Positions 8,387 through 16,616 of a DNA stretch of 64,000 nucleotides are shown here, one piece after another. Position 1 is the first letter of the stretch, and each line of letters opens with the position of its first letter. The translations under genes and the position numbers were made by a program. The notes under the pieces were generated by a model that made no database searches, was not told the origin of the DNA, and worked only from the letters and a program-made list of their open reading frames with translations. The stretch comes from Deltaproteobacteria bacterium (lineage in GTDB: Bacteria; Bdellovibrionota_B; Oligoflexia; Oligoflexales; Bog-1112), in NCBI GenBank assembly GCA_020635195.1, contig JACKAG010000008.1, positions 20,804-84,803 on the forward strand, written 5' to 3'.

Positions 8387-9559
8387 TCAGGCTGTTCCGA
8401 AAAGCGTCTGAAGATAGTCGTCTGCATTAAATTCTCTGAGATCACTGGCGGATTCCCCGACTCCGATATAGCGAACCGGAATGGAGAACTCATCACAGAC
8501 CCCTATGATCACACCACCCTTGGCAGTCCCATCCAGCTTGGTCACAACAAGACCACTGAGAGAAACCATTTCGTTAAACGCCTTTGTTTGTGCAAAGGCA
8601 TTTTGTCCTGTTGTCGCATCAAGAACGAGCCAGGTTTCATGAGGAGCTCCCGGGAGAGCTTTTTCTATGACTTTCCGGATTTTTGCCAGTTCTGCCATCA
8701 GATCCTGTTTGCTGTGCAATCGTCCTGCAGTATCGACCAACAGGACATCTGCCTTGCGCGCGATGGCCGCCTGGACACCGTCATAGCTGGTGGCAGCAGG
8801 ATCAGCTCCCTGTTTATGGGCTACCACTTTGATTTTCAGTCGTTCACCCCATATTTTCAGCTGCTCGATGGCAGCAGCTCTGTAGGTATCTGCGGCGCAT
8901 AACAAGACTTTCTTTTCTTCCGCAAGGAAATGGGCAGCCAGTTTTCCGATGGTTGTTGTTTTTCCGACACCGTTGACACCAACAACCAGAATCACTCGGG
9001 GCCCTTCCGAGGGACAAACAGGATCACGCTCTGTTTTATGAAAAATTTCCAGGCTTTTTCCTATAAGGAGCTGACGAAGATCATCCCAGCTGGCCTGTTT
9101 ATTCCTCAGATGATCTCCGATATGGGCTATTAATTTGTCCGTTGTGTTAATGCCAAGGTCCGCCCGAAATAAGACCTCATGAAGATTTTCCAGCGTCTCT
9201 TCATCGAGTGTTTTGTGACCCAGAGCCTTGCCAATGCCGGACTGCAAGGACGCCCGTGAACGGCTCATTCCTTCTCTGAGGCGAGTCAGCCATGTATCCT
9301 GACTGACAGGTTGCAGGCCGTCTGAAGCCTCAGCTTCTGCAAGACTCTGCTCTTGAGCCTTCTGCATAGAGTCCGTCGAAAGAGCGCTTTCAGGAGCTGG
9401 TACTTGAATCCCGGAATGATCTTGCCTGCGTGACATCTTCCAGATCAAGCCTGACAGAAGAAGCAAAAGGAAGACACCAAGACTGATCCACAGAGGAAGT
9501 GGGTTCTTTTGTAAATAAAGGACAAACGGATGATGGCTCAGGGCTGTAAGTGCTTCCAT
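8387..9559 (-). CDS. ftsY: Signal recognition particle receptor FtsY with N-terminal membrane anchor
   Basis: About 390 aa. The C-terminal NG domain is clear: P-loop GVNGVGKTTTIGKLA, DTYRAAAIEQL, VDTAGRLHSK, TKLDGTAKGG and the closing GVGESASDLREFNADDYL. FtsY docks SRP-ribosome complexes at the membrane and uses GTP to pass them to the translocon. The N-terminus has a hydrophobic segment (PLPLWISLGVFLLLLLSGLIW), giving a true membrane anchor rather than the amphipathic acidic domain of E. coli. An acidic linker follows. I chose ATG 9559; upstream in-frame codons lack a ribosome site. tRNA-Val lies downstream on the same strand. Confidence 0.93.
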   Translation of the reverse strand: MEALTALSHHPFVLYLQKNPLPLWISLGVFLLLLLSGLIWKMSRRQDHSGIQVPAPESALSTDSMQKAQEQSLAEAEASDGLQPVSQDTWLTRLREGMSRSRASLQSGIGKALGHKTLDEETLENLHEVLFRADLGINTTDKLIAHIGDHLRNKQASWDDLRQLLIGKSLEIFHKTERDPVCPSEGPRVILVVGVNGVGKTTTIGKLAAHFLAEEKKVLLCAADTYRAAAIEQLKIWGERLKIKVVAHKQGADPAATSYDGVQAAIARKADVLLVDTAGRLHSKQDLMAELAKIRKVIEKALPGAPHETWLVLDATTGQNAFAQTKAFNEMVSLSGLVVTKLDGTAKGGVIIGVCDEFSIPVRYIGVGESASDLREFNADDYLQTLFGTA

Positions 9560-9880
9560 ATGGTACAAGATCTCCTTTTTTGCTTGCGGACAGAAGGATA
9601 AGTTGCGTTGCCATCCGGAACTTTCCCGGCTGTTTATACTTAGCAGACTCCTGATCTGAAGCTGTAAGCGGGAGTCTAACATAAAAACAACGATCTTCTT
9701 GTCAATCGTTCACAAAGAAACAATCAGCAGATTTTATTTTAGCTTGCAGAATCATAGGATAAGCGTAATCTGCGAGATGTCGCGTTTATTTCAAAGAGAT
9801 GACCGAATAGGCGGGAAGCAGCGCTGCTGGGCACTTGGCTTACTAATTTCTTAATATTATGTATAAAATTCAGGGATAGG
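9560..9880. other. Divergent intergenic region between ftsY and the barrel gene
   Basis: 321 bp with no credible gene. AAGGAG (reverse strand, about 9571-9576) precedes ftsY. On the forward strand TTGGCT (9835-9840) and TATGTA (9858-9863), 17 bp apart, could be a weak promoter for the next gene. Confidence 0.4.
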
Positions 9881-10579
9881 ATGCCTCTGTTTCATTTCCG
9901 GGCTGTGTTGATTCTGATGCTGTTGTTACTGTCCTCAGGCTTATACACCAGAAGTCTTCTCTATGGAGAAGAAGCTGACCCTCACCCCTGGGAAAAATAC
10001 ACGCAAGGTTTCAGGAAGGATCATCACTTTACTTTAGCGCTGGGAAGTGGTGCGGGAACCTGGAATATTCAGCGATTTGGTGTCATTGAAAAGAAACATC
10101 AGCATGCTTCATCAGGATGGCTAACCTTTCAGTACGAATTTCATATTCAGATCTATAAAGGTTCTGGTTATTTTTTGGGGTCTTCAGCTGGCTATCTTTT
10201 TGAAAAATCAGGAGATTATATCTCCGCTCCTTCTGCCTGGCACTTGCCGGGATTGACAGGAGGTCTGGTTTATGAACACAGCCCGACTCTGCGCTTCCTC
10301 GTATTTCAGGCTGTTTATCTTGAAAGGCTGGATCATATGTCGACAGCATCTGCATCAGATTCTGCCGAATTAGATGCAAATATGTTATGTTTTCTGGACG
10401 CCGCACTGGCAGCAGACTATTTTTTCAGCCTCGAGTTTGGATTGCGCGTCGAATACCACTACAGGAAAAGCTTTTATATGCCTCCTGCCGGATCAACAGA
10501 TAAAAAGCTTCCTGAAGGCATGTTGTTTGATAAGCAAGATCATTGGCTTGGGCTCGGACTTGTGATGCATACATTATGA
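9881..10579 (+). CDS. Probable outer-membrane beta-barrel protein, 232 aa
   Basis: A long hydrophobic N-terminus (FRAVLILMLLLLSSGLYTRSLLYG) suggests a signal peptide. The rest alternates short amphipathic strands rich in Gly, Tyr and Phe (HFTLALGSGAG, WLTFQYEFHIQIY, YFLGSSAGYLFEK, FSLEFGLRVEYHY, WLGLGLVMHTL). This pattern is typical of small 8-10-stranded outer-membrane barrels. No named family is recognised. Its stop overlaps the start of the next lipoprotein (ATGA), so the two are translationally coupled and probably act in the same envelope process. Confidence 0.6.
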   Translation: MPLFHFRAVLILMLLLLSSGLYTRSLLYGEEADPHPWEKYTQGFRKDHHFTLALGSGAGTWNIQRFGVIEKKHQHASSGWLTFQYEFHIQIYKGSGYFLGSSAGYLFEKSGDYISAPSAWHLPGLTGGLVYEHSPTLRFLVFQAVYLERLDHMSTASASDSAELDANMLCFLDAALAADYFFSLEFGLRVEYHYRKSFYMPPAGSTDKKLPEGMLFDKQDHWLGLGLVMHTL

Positions 10580-11160
10580 CAGGTTTCGTGCATGGTGGGC
10601 GTGTTTTGCAGAAAGAGACATGGAGAAGCAACAAAGAATCAGGAGCTTCTGCTCTTTTCAGAGGGCTGTGCCAGACAGCATCCCTGTTGATTTTTTCCGG
10701 CTGTATTCTGAGCAGCGAGCTTCCTGATGCAGGTGGAATTATCGAGTCAAATAAACAAACTCGTCCGGCCTGGAGCGAATTGCCTCAGGAGACTTTTATC
10801 AGATCCGCAGATGGTTTGCGCTGTGTGTACTCCAGAAAATCCTTGATTTTTCTCCACTCTGCCCTGCTTCAGACAGAGAGACAGGCTCTTGATGCCTGCT
10901 CCCGCGCGCTGAAAAAGCAGCTTTCTGCTCAGTCAGAAGTATTACGCGGTATTCCTCTTCTACCAGGAAGAAGACACAAACCCTCGCATTCAGATGAAGC
11001 AGAGCTGAAAACGTTGCTGGCGATCAGGGATATCTACTATGAAGCAGGCATGCCTTCTTTACCGGGGAAACCGGTGCAGTATGAAGTCATGGTTCTGGTT
11101 GAGTTGACATCATCGGGCATTCCGTTTCAGCGATCTGAGAGAGGGGACCAGATGAGGTGA
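10576..11160 (+). CDS. Probable lipoprotein of unknown function, 194 aa
   Basis: I chose the ATG at 10576 because it overlaps the preceding TGA in ATGA, the usual coupled arrangement. A hydrophobic stretch ending in LIFSGC (Cys near residue 41) looks like a lipobox, though the leader before it is unusually long, so the true start could be internal. The mature part is mostly helical and polar, with no family I recognise. Neighbours are the barrel protein upstream and a 581-aa unknown protein 55 bp downstream. Confidence 0.5.
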   Translation: MTGFVHGGRVLQKETWRSNKESGASALFRGLCQTASLLIFSGCILSSELPDAGGIIESNKQTRPAWSELPQETFIRSADGLRCVYSRKSLIFLHSALLQTERQALDACSRALKKQLSAQSEVLRGIPLLPGRRHKPSHSDEAELKTLLAIRDIYYEAGMPSLPGKPVQYEVMVLVELTSSGIPFQRSERGDQMR

Positions 11161-11215
11161 TTTCATCTGGCAGGATTGTGCTGAAAAAGAGACATGCGAT
11201 CATAGGTCATAAGTC

Positions 11216-12961
11216 ATGAATTCATATCATCAGGATCATCAGGATCACCCACTCAGCACAGCTTTGTTTATACCAGCCTGGTGGGTAAAAGCTTTTGAAA
11301 GTACTTTTGATGAAAGTCAGGGCTCTGGCCCTCCTCGCCTTTCAGTTTCTGATATTGCCATATCACCGGCGTACAGTCCTGTGGAAGCTGGCTTTATCCC
11401 ACATATGATCAGCTCATTTCAGTCTCAGCTGATAAAAGAAGGCGTTGTTTCAGAAGTTTATCTGGAATCAAAGCGTTTTACTCAGGCTGTGGGGGTTCTC
11501 TCTCCAAAATCCAGACGAGCTTTACAATGGACTCTGCAAAGTCTTGGAGGAATGCGCCTGTATACAAACAGCTGCAATAATAAAAAATGTGCCATCCCGC
11601 TTTTTGATCAGGAAGTGTGGCATGAACCATCAGAAGGAAAGGGATTTTGTCTGAAGCTTGGTTTATTGCCGTACACCCGGGAGCTGATTTGCGGCTACCT
11701 TGACGGTTACCAGGAAATTAACCGAAAATTGGCTGGCCAGCCATTATTGCAGGACATCATATCCTTATCAGCACCTTTATGCTTATCCAGGTCTTTATGG
11801 TCTGAACTACAGGGAATTGAGAGAGTTGTTGCGTTAAACCTGGAAAAAGCTGTTCAGTGGGATCGGAAATGTTTTGGGTTGAATGGAATTTTTGGTGAAC
11901 AGGTAGATATTTTGCTCGCATTTCAGAGAGATGCCTCCCTTCGTGGGAAGGGAAAACAGTGGAACTTTACAAAACAAATGACTTATCTGAATCGCCTGGC
12001 ACAGAAGTTAACGGAGCATGGAAGCCTGTCCCGGATGCATGAAAGCGACTATCTTGCGTTTCATATCCAGGATCAGCCAGCTCAACTGCTTTGGAAAATT
12101 GCACCAGAAAGATTATACGGTGAGGCTCCTGAGCAATACCGAGATTCTGTGTTCATGCTGTACGAGCAGACAGGAAAGCGGAGCTTTTCCGACGAACTCT
12201 GGATTCGTCAGCTTCTCCCGAAAGCACAGCATTCACGCTTACAGTCTCTGGAAAAAATTTTTTATATGCTCAGGGATGCTTCTGCAACAGAAGCCATCAG
12301 AAAGCAGTATCTTGTTCTATCCGAGAATCAATTGCTTCCTGTCTACAAGCTTTACATTGAATGGGCTTTACGTACGGAATTTCCGGATCATGAGAGCCCT
12401 CTTCCGGACCTTGTTCTGAAACGCTTGTCCCATGCCCTTCCGGCATCCGGAGCACTGGAATCCAGCTGGAAATCTGCTTTTGTGGATTTTCAAAAAGCTT
12501 TGCCAGATCTACTGCCGTTTCTGGATGCTCTGCAACAGCAGAAACAGGGAGTTGTGATAACACGAACGATCAGATCCTATGATGAAGATACAGAAAGGGA
12601 GCAGACAACAACCCTCTCTTCTTCCCATCAGACAAACAAGCCCTCCTTTCAGCATTCAGACAAGGAAGCCTCTGTCAACCATCAGGAGCTTTTGACTCCA
12701 TCAGAAAATCCGCTGTCAGATATAAATGAAGAAAAAGCAGCTGCACTTATCAGGAATCTCCAGAAGAGTAAGCGGCCAGAATATCTTGAACTGATGGAAG
12801 AATACCTGCAATCTCTGGATGAGGGCGGCCGGAAACTAATGTCTGATATCAGGGAAAGGATGCAAGCAGGCATGTTTGAACAGCATATGCATCATAGATT
12901 AGTGCGGTTTTTCTTGCAAAAAAAGAAAAAAGCAGAGCTTAACAGGTATGAGAAATCTTGA
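11216..12961 (+). CDS. Unrecognised 581-aa protein
   Basis: A long soluble-looking protein with no signal peptide or membrane segment. The first ~430 residues are a mixed helical region with scattered Trp and Cys (SCNNKKCAIPLF). A low-complexity Ser/Thr/Gln/Glu linker covers about 455-500, followed by a charged helical tail (about 500-581, EEKAAALIRNLQKSKRPEYL) ending in KKKKAELNRYEKS. The codon pattern looks like neighbouring genes. It may form an operon with the barrel and lipoprotein genes. I cannot assign a family. Confidence 0.6.
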   Translation: MNSYHQDHQDHPLSTALFIPAWWVKAFESTFDESQGSGPPRLSVSDIAISPAYSPVEAGFIPHMISSFQSQLIKEGVVSEVYLESKRFTQAVGVLSPKSRRALQWTLQSLGGMRLYTNSCNNKKCAIPLFDQEVWHEPSEGKGFCLKLGLLPYTRELICGYLDGYQEINRKLAGQPLLQDIISLSAPLCLSRSLWSELQGIERVVALNLEKAVQWDRKCFGLNGIFGEQVDILLAFQRDASLRGKGKQWNFTKQMTYLNRLAQKLTEHGSLSRMHESDYLAFHIQDQPAQLLWKIAPERLYGEAPEQYRDSVFMLYEQTGKRSFSDELWIRQLLPKAQHSRLQSLEKIFYMLRDASATEAIRKQYLVLSENQLLPVYKLYIEWALRTEFPDHESPLPDLVLKRLSHALPASGALESSWKSAFVDFQKALPDLLPFLDALQQQKQGVVITRTIRSYDEDTEREQTTTLSSSHQTNKPSFQHSDKEASVNHQELLTPSENPLSDINEEKAAALIRNLQKSKRPEYLELMEEYLQSLDEGGRKLMSDIRERMQAGMFEQHMHHRLVRFFLQKKKKAELNRYEKS

Positions 12962-13043
12962 TTTTAAGATCTTTCCGGCTCATAAGAAAGCTCATGAGTC
13001 ATTCAAAATATGACTAAAACATAAAAAATAATACGTTTGCACC

Positions 13044-13071
13044 TTGACCTCTTTAAAATTCTCGCTATATT
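13044..13071 (+). promoter_or_regulatory. Strong sigma70-like promoter for the HU gene
   Basis: TTGACC (13044-13049), a 16-bp AT-rich spacer and TATATT (13066-13071). An untranslated leader of about 100 nt then runs to the ribosome site AAGAGGTG before ATG 13181. High expression would suit a nucleoid protein. Confidence 0.6.
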
Positions 13072-13180
13072 GTTATACGCGTTCATCAAAAAAGCGCAGA
13101 AAGCTTGATTTTTGCCGCAGCTAAATTTATTTTCTAGGTTGAGAAGTATTTAGCAGGCTTTTAACTAAGAGGTGTCGTCA

Positions 13181-13651
13181 ATGGTCCGCAAGAAGAAAAC
13201 CGTCCGAAAGACAAAAACTACTGCCAAAGCAAAAAAGAAAACAACAGCGAAAAAAACAAAAACAACAACAACCAAAAAGAAAGTAACAACGAGATCTTCA
13301 GCCCGTGTTGATCTTGCTATGCCTGTCTCTAAAGTGGCTCAAAAAACCAAAAAAGCCAGAACAAAGAGCGAAATCTTTGGAATCCTTGCAGAATCCAGTG
13401 GTTTTTCAAAGAAAGAAATCGCTGCATTGTTTGAAAATCTGCAAGAGCTGATCAACATGGATCTAAGCAGCAGAGGCCCTGGAATCTTTAATTTCCCAGG
13501 TCTCATGAAAATTGTCCGGGTTAAAAAAGCTGCAACAAAAGCAAGAAAAGGCATTAACCCATTTACAAAAGAACCCATGATGTTTAAAGCGAAGCCAGCC
13601 AGAAACGTCATTAAGATCCGAGCCATGAAGGGCCTGAAAGAGATGGTTTAA
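13181..13651 (+). CDS. HU-family DNA-binding protein with histone-H1-like lysine tail
   Basis: 156 aa. Residues 1-50 are a Lys/Thr/Ala-rich basic tail (KKTVRKTKTTAKAKKKTTA and similar). Residues about 62-156 are an HU/IHF fold: KSEIFGILAESSGFSKKEI, FENLQELINMDL, GIFNFPGLMKI, then the DNA-binding arm ARKGINPFTKEPMMFKAKPARNV and a short C-terminal helix. HU bends and compacts DNA; the tail should add nonspecific binding as in H1-like proteins. ATG 13181 follows AAGAGGTG; a GTG at 13172 lies inside that site. The stop overlaps that of the convergent permease gene. Confidence 0.85.
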   Translation: MVRKKKTVRKTKTTAKAKKKTTAKKTKTTTTKKKVTTRSSARVDLAMPVSKVAQKTKKARTKSEIFGILAESSGFSKKEIAALFENLQELINMDLSSRGPGIFNFPGLMKIVRVKKAATKARKGINPFTKEPMMFKAKPARNVIKIRAMKGLKEMV

Positions 13652-14493
13652 GACCTGCTCTTTGGATCAAGACTATCTCTCAATGCATCACCCAGAAAAT
13701 TAAATGCAAGTACAAGCAACAGGATCATACTTCCCGGAGCAATACTCAGATACGGAGCTTCGGTAAGGACTGTTCTTCCCTGATTAAGCAGCCCCCCCCA
13801 TGTGGGGAGGCCTGCTGTATTTCCGATACCAAGAAAACTCAGGCTTGCTTCTGTCAGGATGATTCCTGACAGTGAAAAAGCGATGGTGATCACGACCGGT
13901 GGAACAATCGAAGGAAAAATATGTCGCAACAGAATATGCTGGTTATCTGAGCCAAGCGCTTTTGCTGCCTGAATATGCTCTCTTTCTCTCAGACTCAGAA
14001 CCTGAGCACGGACAATCCGGGTAATTCCGGTCCATCCGGTTGCCGCAATCGCAAAGATGATTGTAGTCATTCCGGGTTCAAAAAGAGACGCAAGGGCCAT
14101 GGTCAACAGAATTCCCGGAAATGCCATAAAAACATCAACCATTCGCATAATAAAAGATTCGGGGATTCCACGAAAATAACCAGCGATCAGGCCCAGAGCC
14201 ACTCCGATCAGGCTTGTCAAGAAAACAGTAATAAAAGCAATATATAGAGATATCTTTGCCCCTGCAAGAATACTAAAAAAAACGTCCCGTCCATAAAGAT
14301 CGCATCCGAGAATATGCCCAGGACCCGGAGGAAGCAACCGCTGCTCCAGGACGACTTTATCGAAATCAGCCGGAATCACAAAAGGCCCTATCATTGCCAT
14401 GATGATAATGATGATCAAAATGACTGCACCGGAGAAAGCAGCAGGAGAACTAAACAGCCCTTTTGCCGTTTTTGGAAATAGACAGATTTGCAT
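13648..14493 (-). CDS. Dipeptide/oligopeptide ABC transporter permease, DppC/OppC type
   Basis: 281 aa with six predicted membrane helices. Family marks are the N-terminal GPFVIPADF, HILGCDLYGRDVFFSILAGA, and the EAA loop ARALGS-like segment AAKALGSDNQHILLRHIFPSI, where the ATPase docks. It ends GDALRDSLDPK as DppC proteins do. It follows the DppB-like gene with a 1-bp gap. No binding protein or ATPase is nearby, so the transporter must borrow subunits encoded elsewhere. The substrate (peptide, nickel or other) cannot be told. Confidence 0.88.
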   Translation of the reverse strand: MQICLFPKTAKGLFSSPAAFSGAVILIIIIIMAMIGPFVIPADFDKVVLEQRLLPPGPGHILGCDLYGRDVFFSILAGAKISLYIAFITVFLTSLIGVALGLIAGYFRGIPESFIMRMVDVFMAFPGILLTMALASLFEPGMTTIIFAIAATGWTGITRIVRAQVLSLREREHIQAAKALGSDNQHILLRHIFPSIVPPVVITIAFSLSGIILTEASLSFLGIGNTAGLPTWGGLLNQGRTVLTEAPYLSIAPGSMILLLVLAFNFLGDALRDSLDPKSRS

Positions 14494-14494
14494 A

Positions 14495-15430
14495 TCAGGA
14501 GTCCTCGGATCGGTACAGGCTGATTCTGGGATCTATGTATGCATAAGCGAGATCAGTCAGCAGATTAACCAGAAGGTAGCTGAATGAAAAAAACAAGACA
14601 CATCCCTGCACGAGTGGATAGTCACGCTGCCCGAGCCCATCAAGCATAAGCGAACCTAAACCAGGCCAGTCGAATATTTTTTCTGTTATCACAGCCCCTG
14701 TCAGAAGAACTCCAAACTGAAGCCCAATAACGGAAATCAGAGGAAGAGCTGCATTACCCATGACATGTACAGCCATGATAAGCACATGACGCTGTCCTTT
14801 TGCTTTTGCCGTACGTATATAATCTTCTTTGAGGCATTCGAGAACAGAGTTTCTTGTCATACGGCTCAGAATGGCAGCTAACGACGTTCCCAGTGTCAGA
14901 ACAGGCAGGATATAGCTGCTCAGACCACTTCTGTCAGAAACAGGGAGCCAGCCCAGAGTCAGAGAAAAAATCAGAATCAGCATAGGCCCAAGCCAGAAAT
15001 TTGGGACGGCAACACCTAACATGGAAAAAGTCATGATCATCAGATCAGATTTTTTGCCTTTACAAAGGGCGCTCATGATTCCGCTTGGTATACTTATGAG
15101 AATGGCTGTTATAATAGCAAGGATAGCCAACTCTACGGTCGGAAAAATTCGCTGAGCAATCAGGCTGGATACGGGCTTATGATAAATGAGTGAATTTTGC
15201 AGATCTCCCCTGCAAACACCAGATAAATACTTCAGAAATTGTTGCCAGATAGGGAGATCAAGCCCAAGCTGCTGGCTAAGAAGCTGTTTTTCTTCGAGGC
15301 TCGCAAACTCTCCCAGAAGGGAGTCCACAGGATCGCCTGGGATAGCGTGGATCATCAGGGAGACAACAGTAACAACCCCCAGGGCCGTGGGAATTGTCAG
15401 AAAAAGTCTTCTCAGGATAAAAAGCAGCAT
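14495..15430 (-). CDS. Dipeptide/oligopeptide ABC transporter permease, DppB/OppB type
   Basis: 311 aa. MLLFILRRLFLTIPTALGV at the start, HAIPGDPVDSLLGE, LGLDLPIWQQFLKYL, and the EAA loop RTAKAKGQRHVLIM followed by GLQFGVLLTGAVITEKIFDWPGLG are the signature of the DppB/OppB family. I chose ATG 15430 with AGCAGGT upstream; it places the first helix correctly, whereas codons further upstream add 28 unrelated residues. It pairs with the DppC-like gene to form the membrane channel. Confidence 0.88.
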   Translation of the reverse strand: MLLFILRRLFLTIPTALGVVTVVSLMIHAIPGDPVDSLLGEFASLEEKQLLSQQLGLDLPIWQQFLKYLSGVCRGDLQNSLIYHKPVSSLIAQRIFPTVELAILAIITAILISIPSGIMSALCKGKKSDLMIMTFSMLGVAVPNFWLGPMLILIFSLTLGWLPVSDRSGLSSYILPVLTLGTSLAAILSRMTRNSVLECLKEDYIRTAKAKGQRHVLIMAVHVMGNAALPLISVIGLQFGVLLTGAVITEKIFDWPGLGSLMLDGLGQRDYPLVQGCVLFFSFSYLLVNLLTDLAYAYIDPRISLYRSEDS

Positions 15431-15852
15431 AGAAACCTGCTGAGTCAAATAGATTGAGATTATCTGCCGTAAATAACCGGGAACTGTGGCTATTTTACAT
15501 GATAATGTTAACATAGCTTATGAAAGTATCGATTGCACCGAGAAAAAGAAGGTGGCTTAGCAACTATTCTCCGGGAAAAGGCGCTGTCGGGACGCCCTGG
15601 GGATCGCTCTGGCCTTCATGATGCAGAAAAGCGCTTGCGTTTCAGATCGTCAGGATGTACCAAAAAGATCGCCCTGATCGAATTACAGAGGCGACCTCTT
15701 AATTTAGCGTTAGCGCCTGTTTCAGTCACGATAAAAACTGATGTTTCTGGCTATCTGATTTGGATGATTTAAGCTGATTTTTTAGTTGGTTACTTTGAGA
15801 GTGTCAGCGATTTTATCTTTTTACTGCACTTGTTATTCTGATCTCCGTAAAG

Positions 15853-15897
15853 CCGGGGATAGAATGCTTCAGATAAGCAGCGGGATATCATCCTCGG
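15853..15897 (+). ncRNA. Candidate structured leader RNA or small RNA upstream of speE
   Basis: CCGGGGAT (15853-15860) pairs with ATCCTCGG (15890-15897) with one G-U, enclosing an inner stem GCTT/AAGC (15866-15869 with 15875-15878) and an asymmetric internal loop. An intrinsic terminator follows 68 bp later and the RHH-speE genes after that. This is the layout of an attenuator or riboswitch-like leader, or of a free small RNA. No known riboswitch class is recognised and no clear promoter is seen. Confidence 0.35.
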
Positions 15898-15964
15898 TTA
15901 ATTTTGGATACTATTTTGAATTTTAATGACGATTCAGATCGGTCCCAAGTGATCATGTGATCCG

Positions 15965-15985
15965 GATACCCTTGGGTATCTTTTT
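15965..15985 (+). terminator. Intrinsic terminator before the RHH-speE genes
   Basis: GATACC-CTTG-GGTATC, a perfect 6-bp stem with a 4-base loop, followed directly by five T. It is oriented forward and ends 42 bp before the start at 16028, so it would stop transcripts that begin in the intergenic region. Confidence 0.7.
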
Positions 15986-16027
15986 ATAACAAGCTGATAT
16001 TATTCTATATCTGCATAAGGACTCATT

Positions 16028-16591
16028 ATGTACAGCCATCCTCATCACGAAGAAGAAGACGGAAAGACAGAAGAAAAACACACAGATTTTTGCGAGGTTC
16101 AGGATTTGTCATCACAAAAATCTCCGGATCATCATGAAATTCATGGGGAACCGACAGTTCATAGTGATGAACCATCCGGACGCCAGCACAAGGAGCCTGT
16201 CTTTCAGATCAGACTCTCCAGAGCATTACACAGAAAGCTTTTGAGCAAAGCTCAGGCTGAAGGAGTCAGCCCTCAGGATCTGGCAAGGGAGCTTTTATCG
16301 GAAGGTCTTGTCCTCAGAGCCTGGGAAATTATTGAGCGAAAGCAGGCCATGCGGAGTCCTGCGAATCATACGAACCAGTTTAGCCAGAACGGACATAACC
16401 GTCAGCAAACTAAAGGTTATCGAAATCATAACTCACAAAATAATCATAATCATAGTCGTAACAGACAAAATCATTATAATGGCCATTCTTCGGGGCCTGG
16501 TCATAATCGGCGAGGAAACTTCAATCATATCCTCGAAGACAGCGCTAATTTTATGGAGTATGTGCGAAGCCAGGAAAAGAAAAATCTATAA
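16028..16591 (+). CDS. Ribbon-helix-helix-like protein with Asn/His/Arg-rich tail
   Basis: 187 aa in three parts. Residues 1-58 are acidic and His-rich. Residues about 60-105 (VFQIRLSRALHRKLLSKA, then EGVSPQDLARELLSEGLVLRAWE) fit a ribbon-helix-helix DNA-binding unit. Residues about 110-165 are very rich in Asn, His, Gln, Arg and Gly, a prion-like low-complexity tail. It ends with a short ordered segment (FNHILEDSANFMEYVRSQEKK). speE starts 25 bp downstream, so the pair is probably an operon. It could bind DNA or RNA and regulate its own operon; that is inference. Confidence 0.65.
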   Translation: MYSHPHHEEEDGKTEEKHTDFCEVQDLSSQKSPDHHEIHGEPTVHSDEPSGRQHKEPVFQIRLSRALHRKLLSKAQAEGVSPQDLARELLSEGLVLRAWEIIERKQAMRSPANHTNQFSQNGHNRQQTKGYRNHNSQNNHNHSRNRQNHYNGHSSGPGHNRRGNFNHILEDSANFMEYVRSQEKKNL

Positions 16592-16616
16592 TAACATAAT
16601 ATTACAGAGAATTGAT

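Larger units (their letters stand above)
15431..16027. other. 597-bp intergenic region with a structured leader and terminator
   Basis: It lies between the reverse permease operon and the forward RHH-speE pair. An open frame at 15533-15772 has no ribosome site or recognisable product, so I do not call it. The right part holds a nested hairpin (15853-15897) and an intrinsic terminator (15965-15985), listed separately. Confidence 0.5.

Noticed and set aside
13648..15430. Complete peptide or nickel ABC transporter operon
   Set aside because: Only the two permease genes are here; no binding protein or ATPase lies on either side.
15533..15772. A 79-codon forward frame in the speE upstream gap
   Set aside because: No ribosome site and no protein-like pattern; structure in the region fits RNA elements better.
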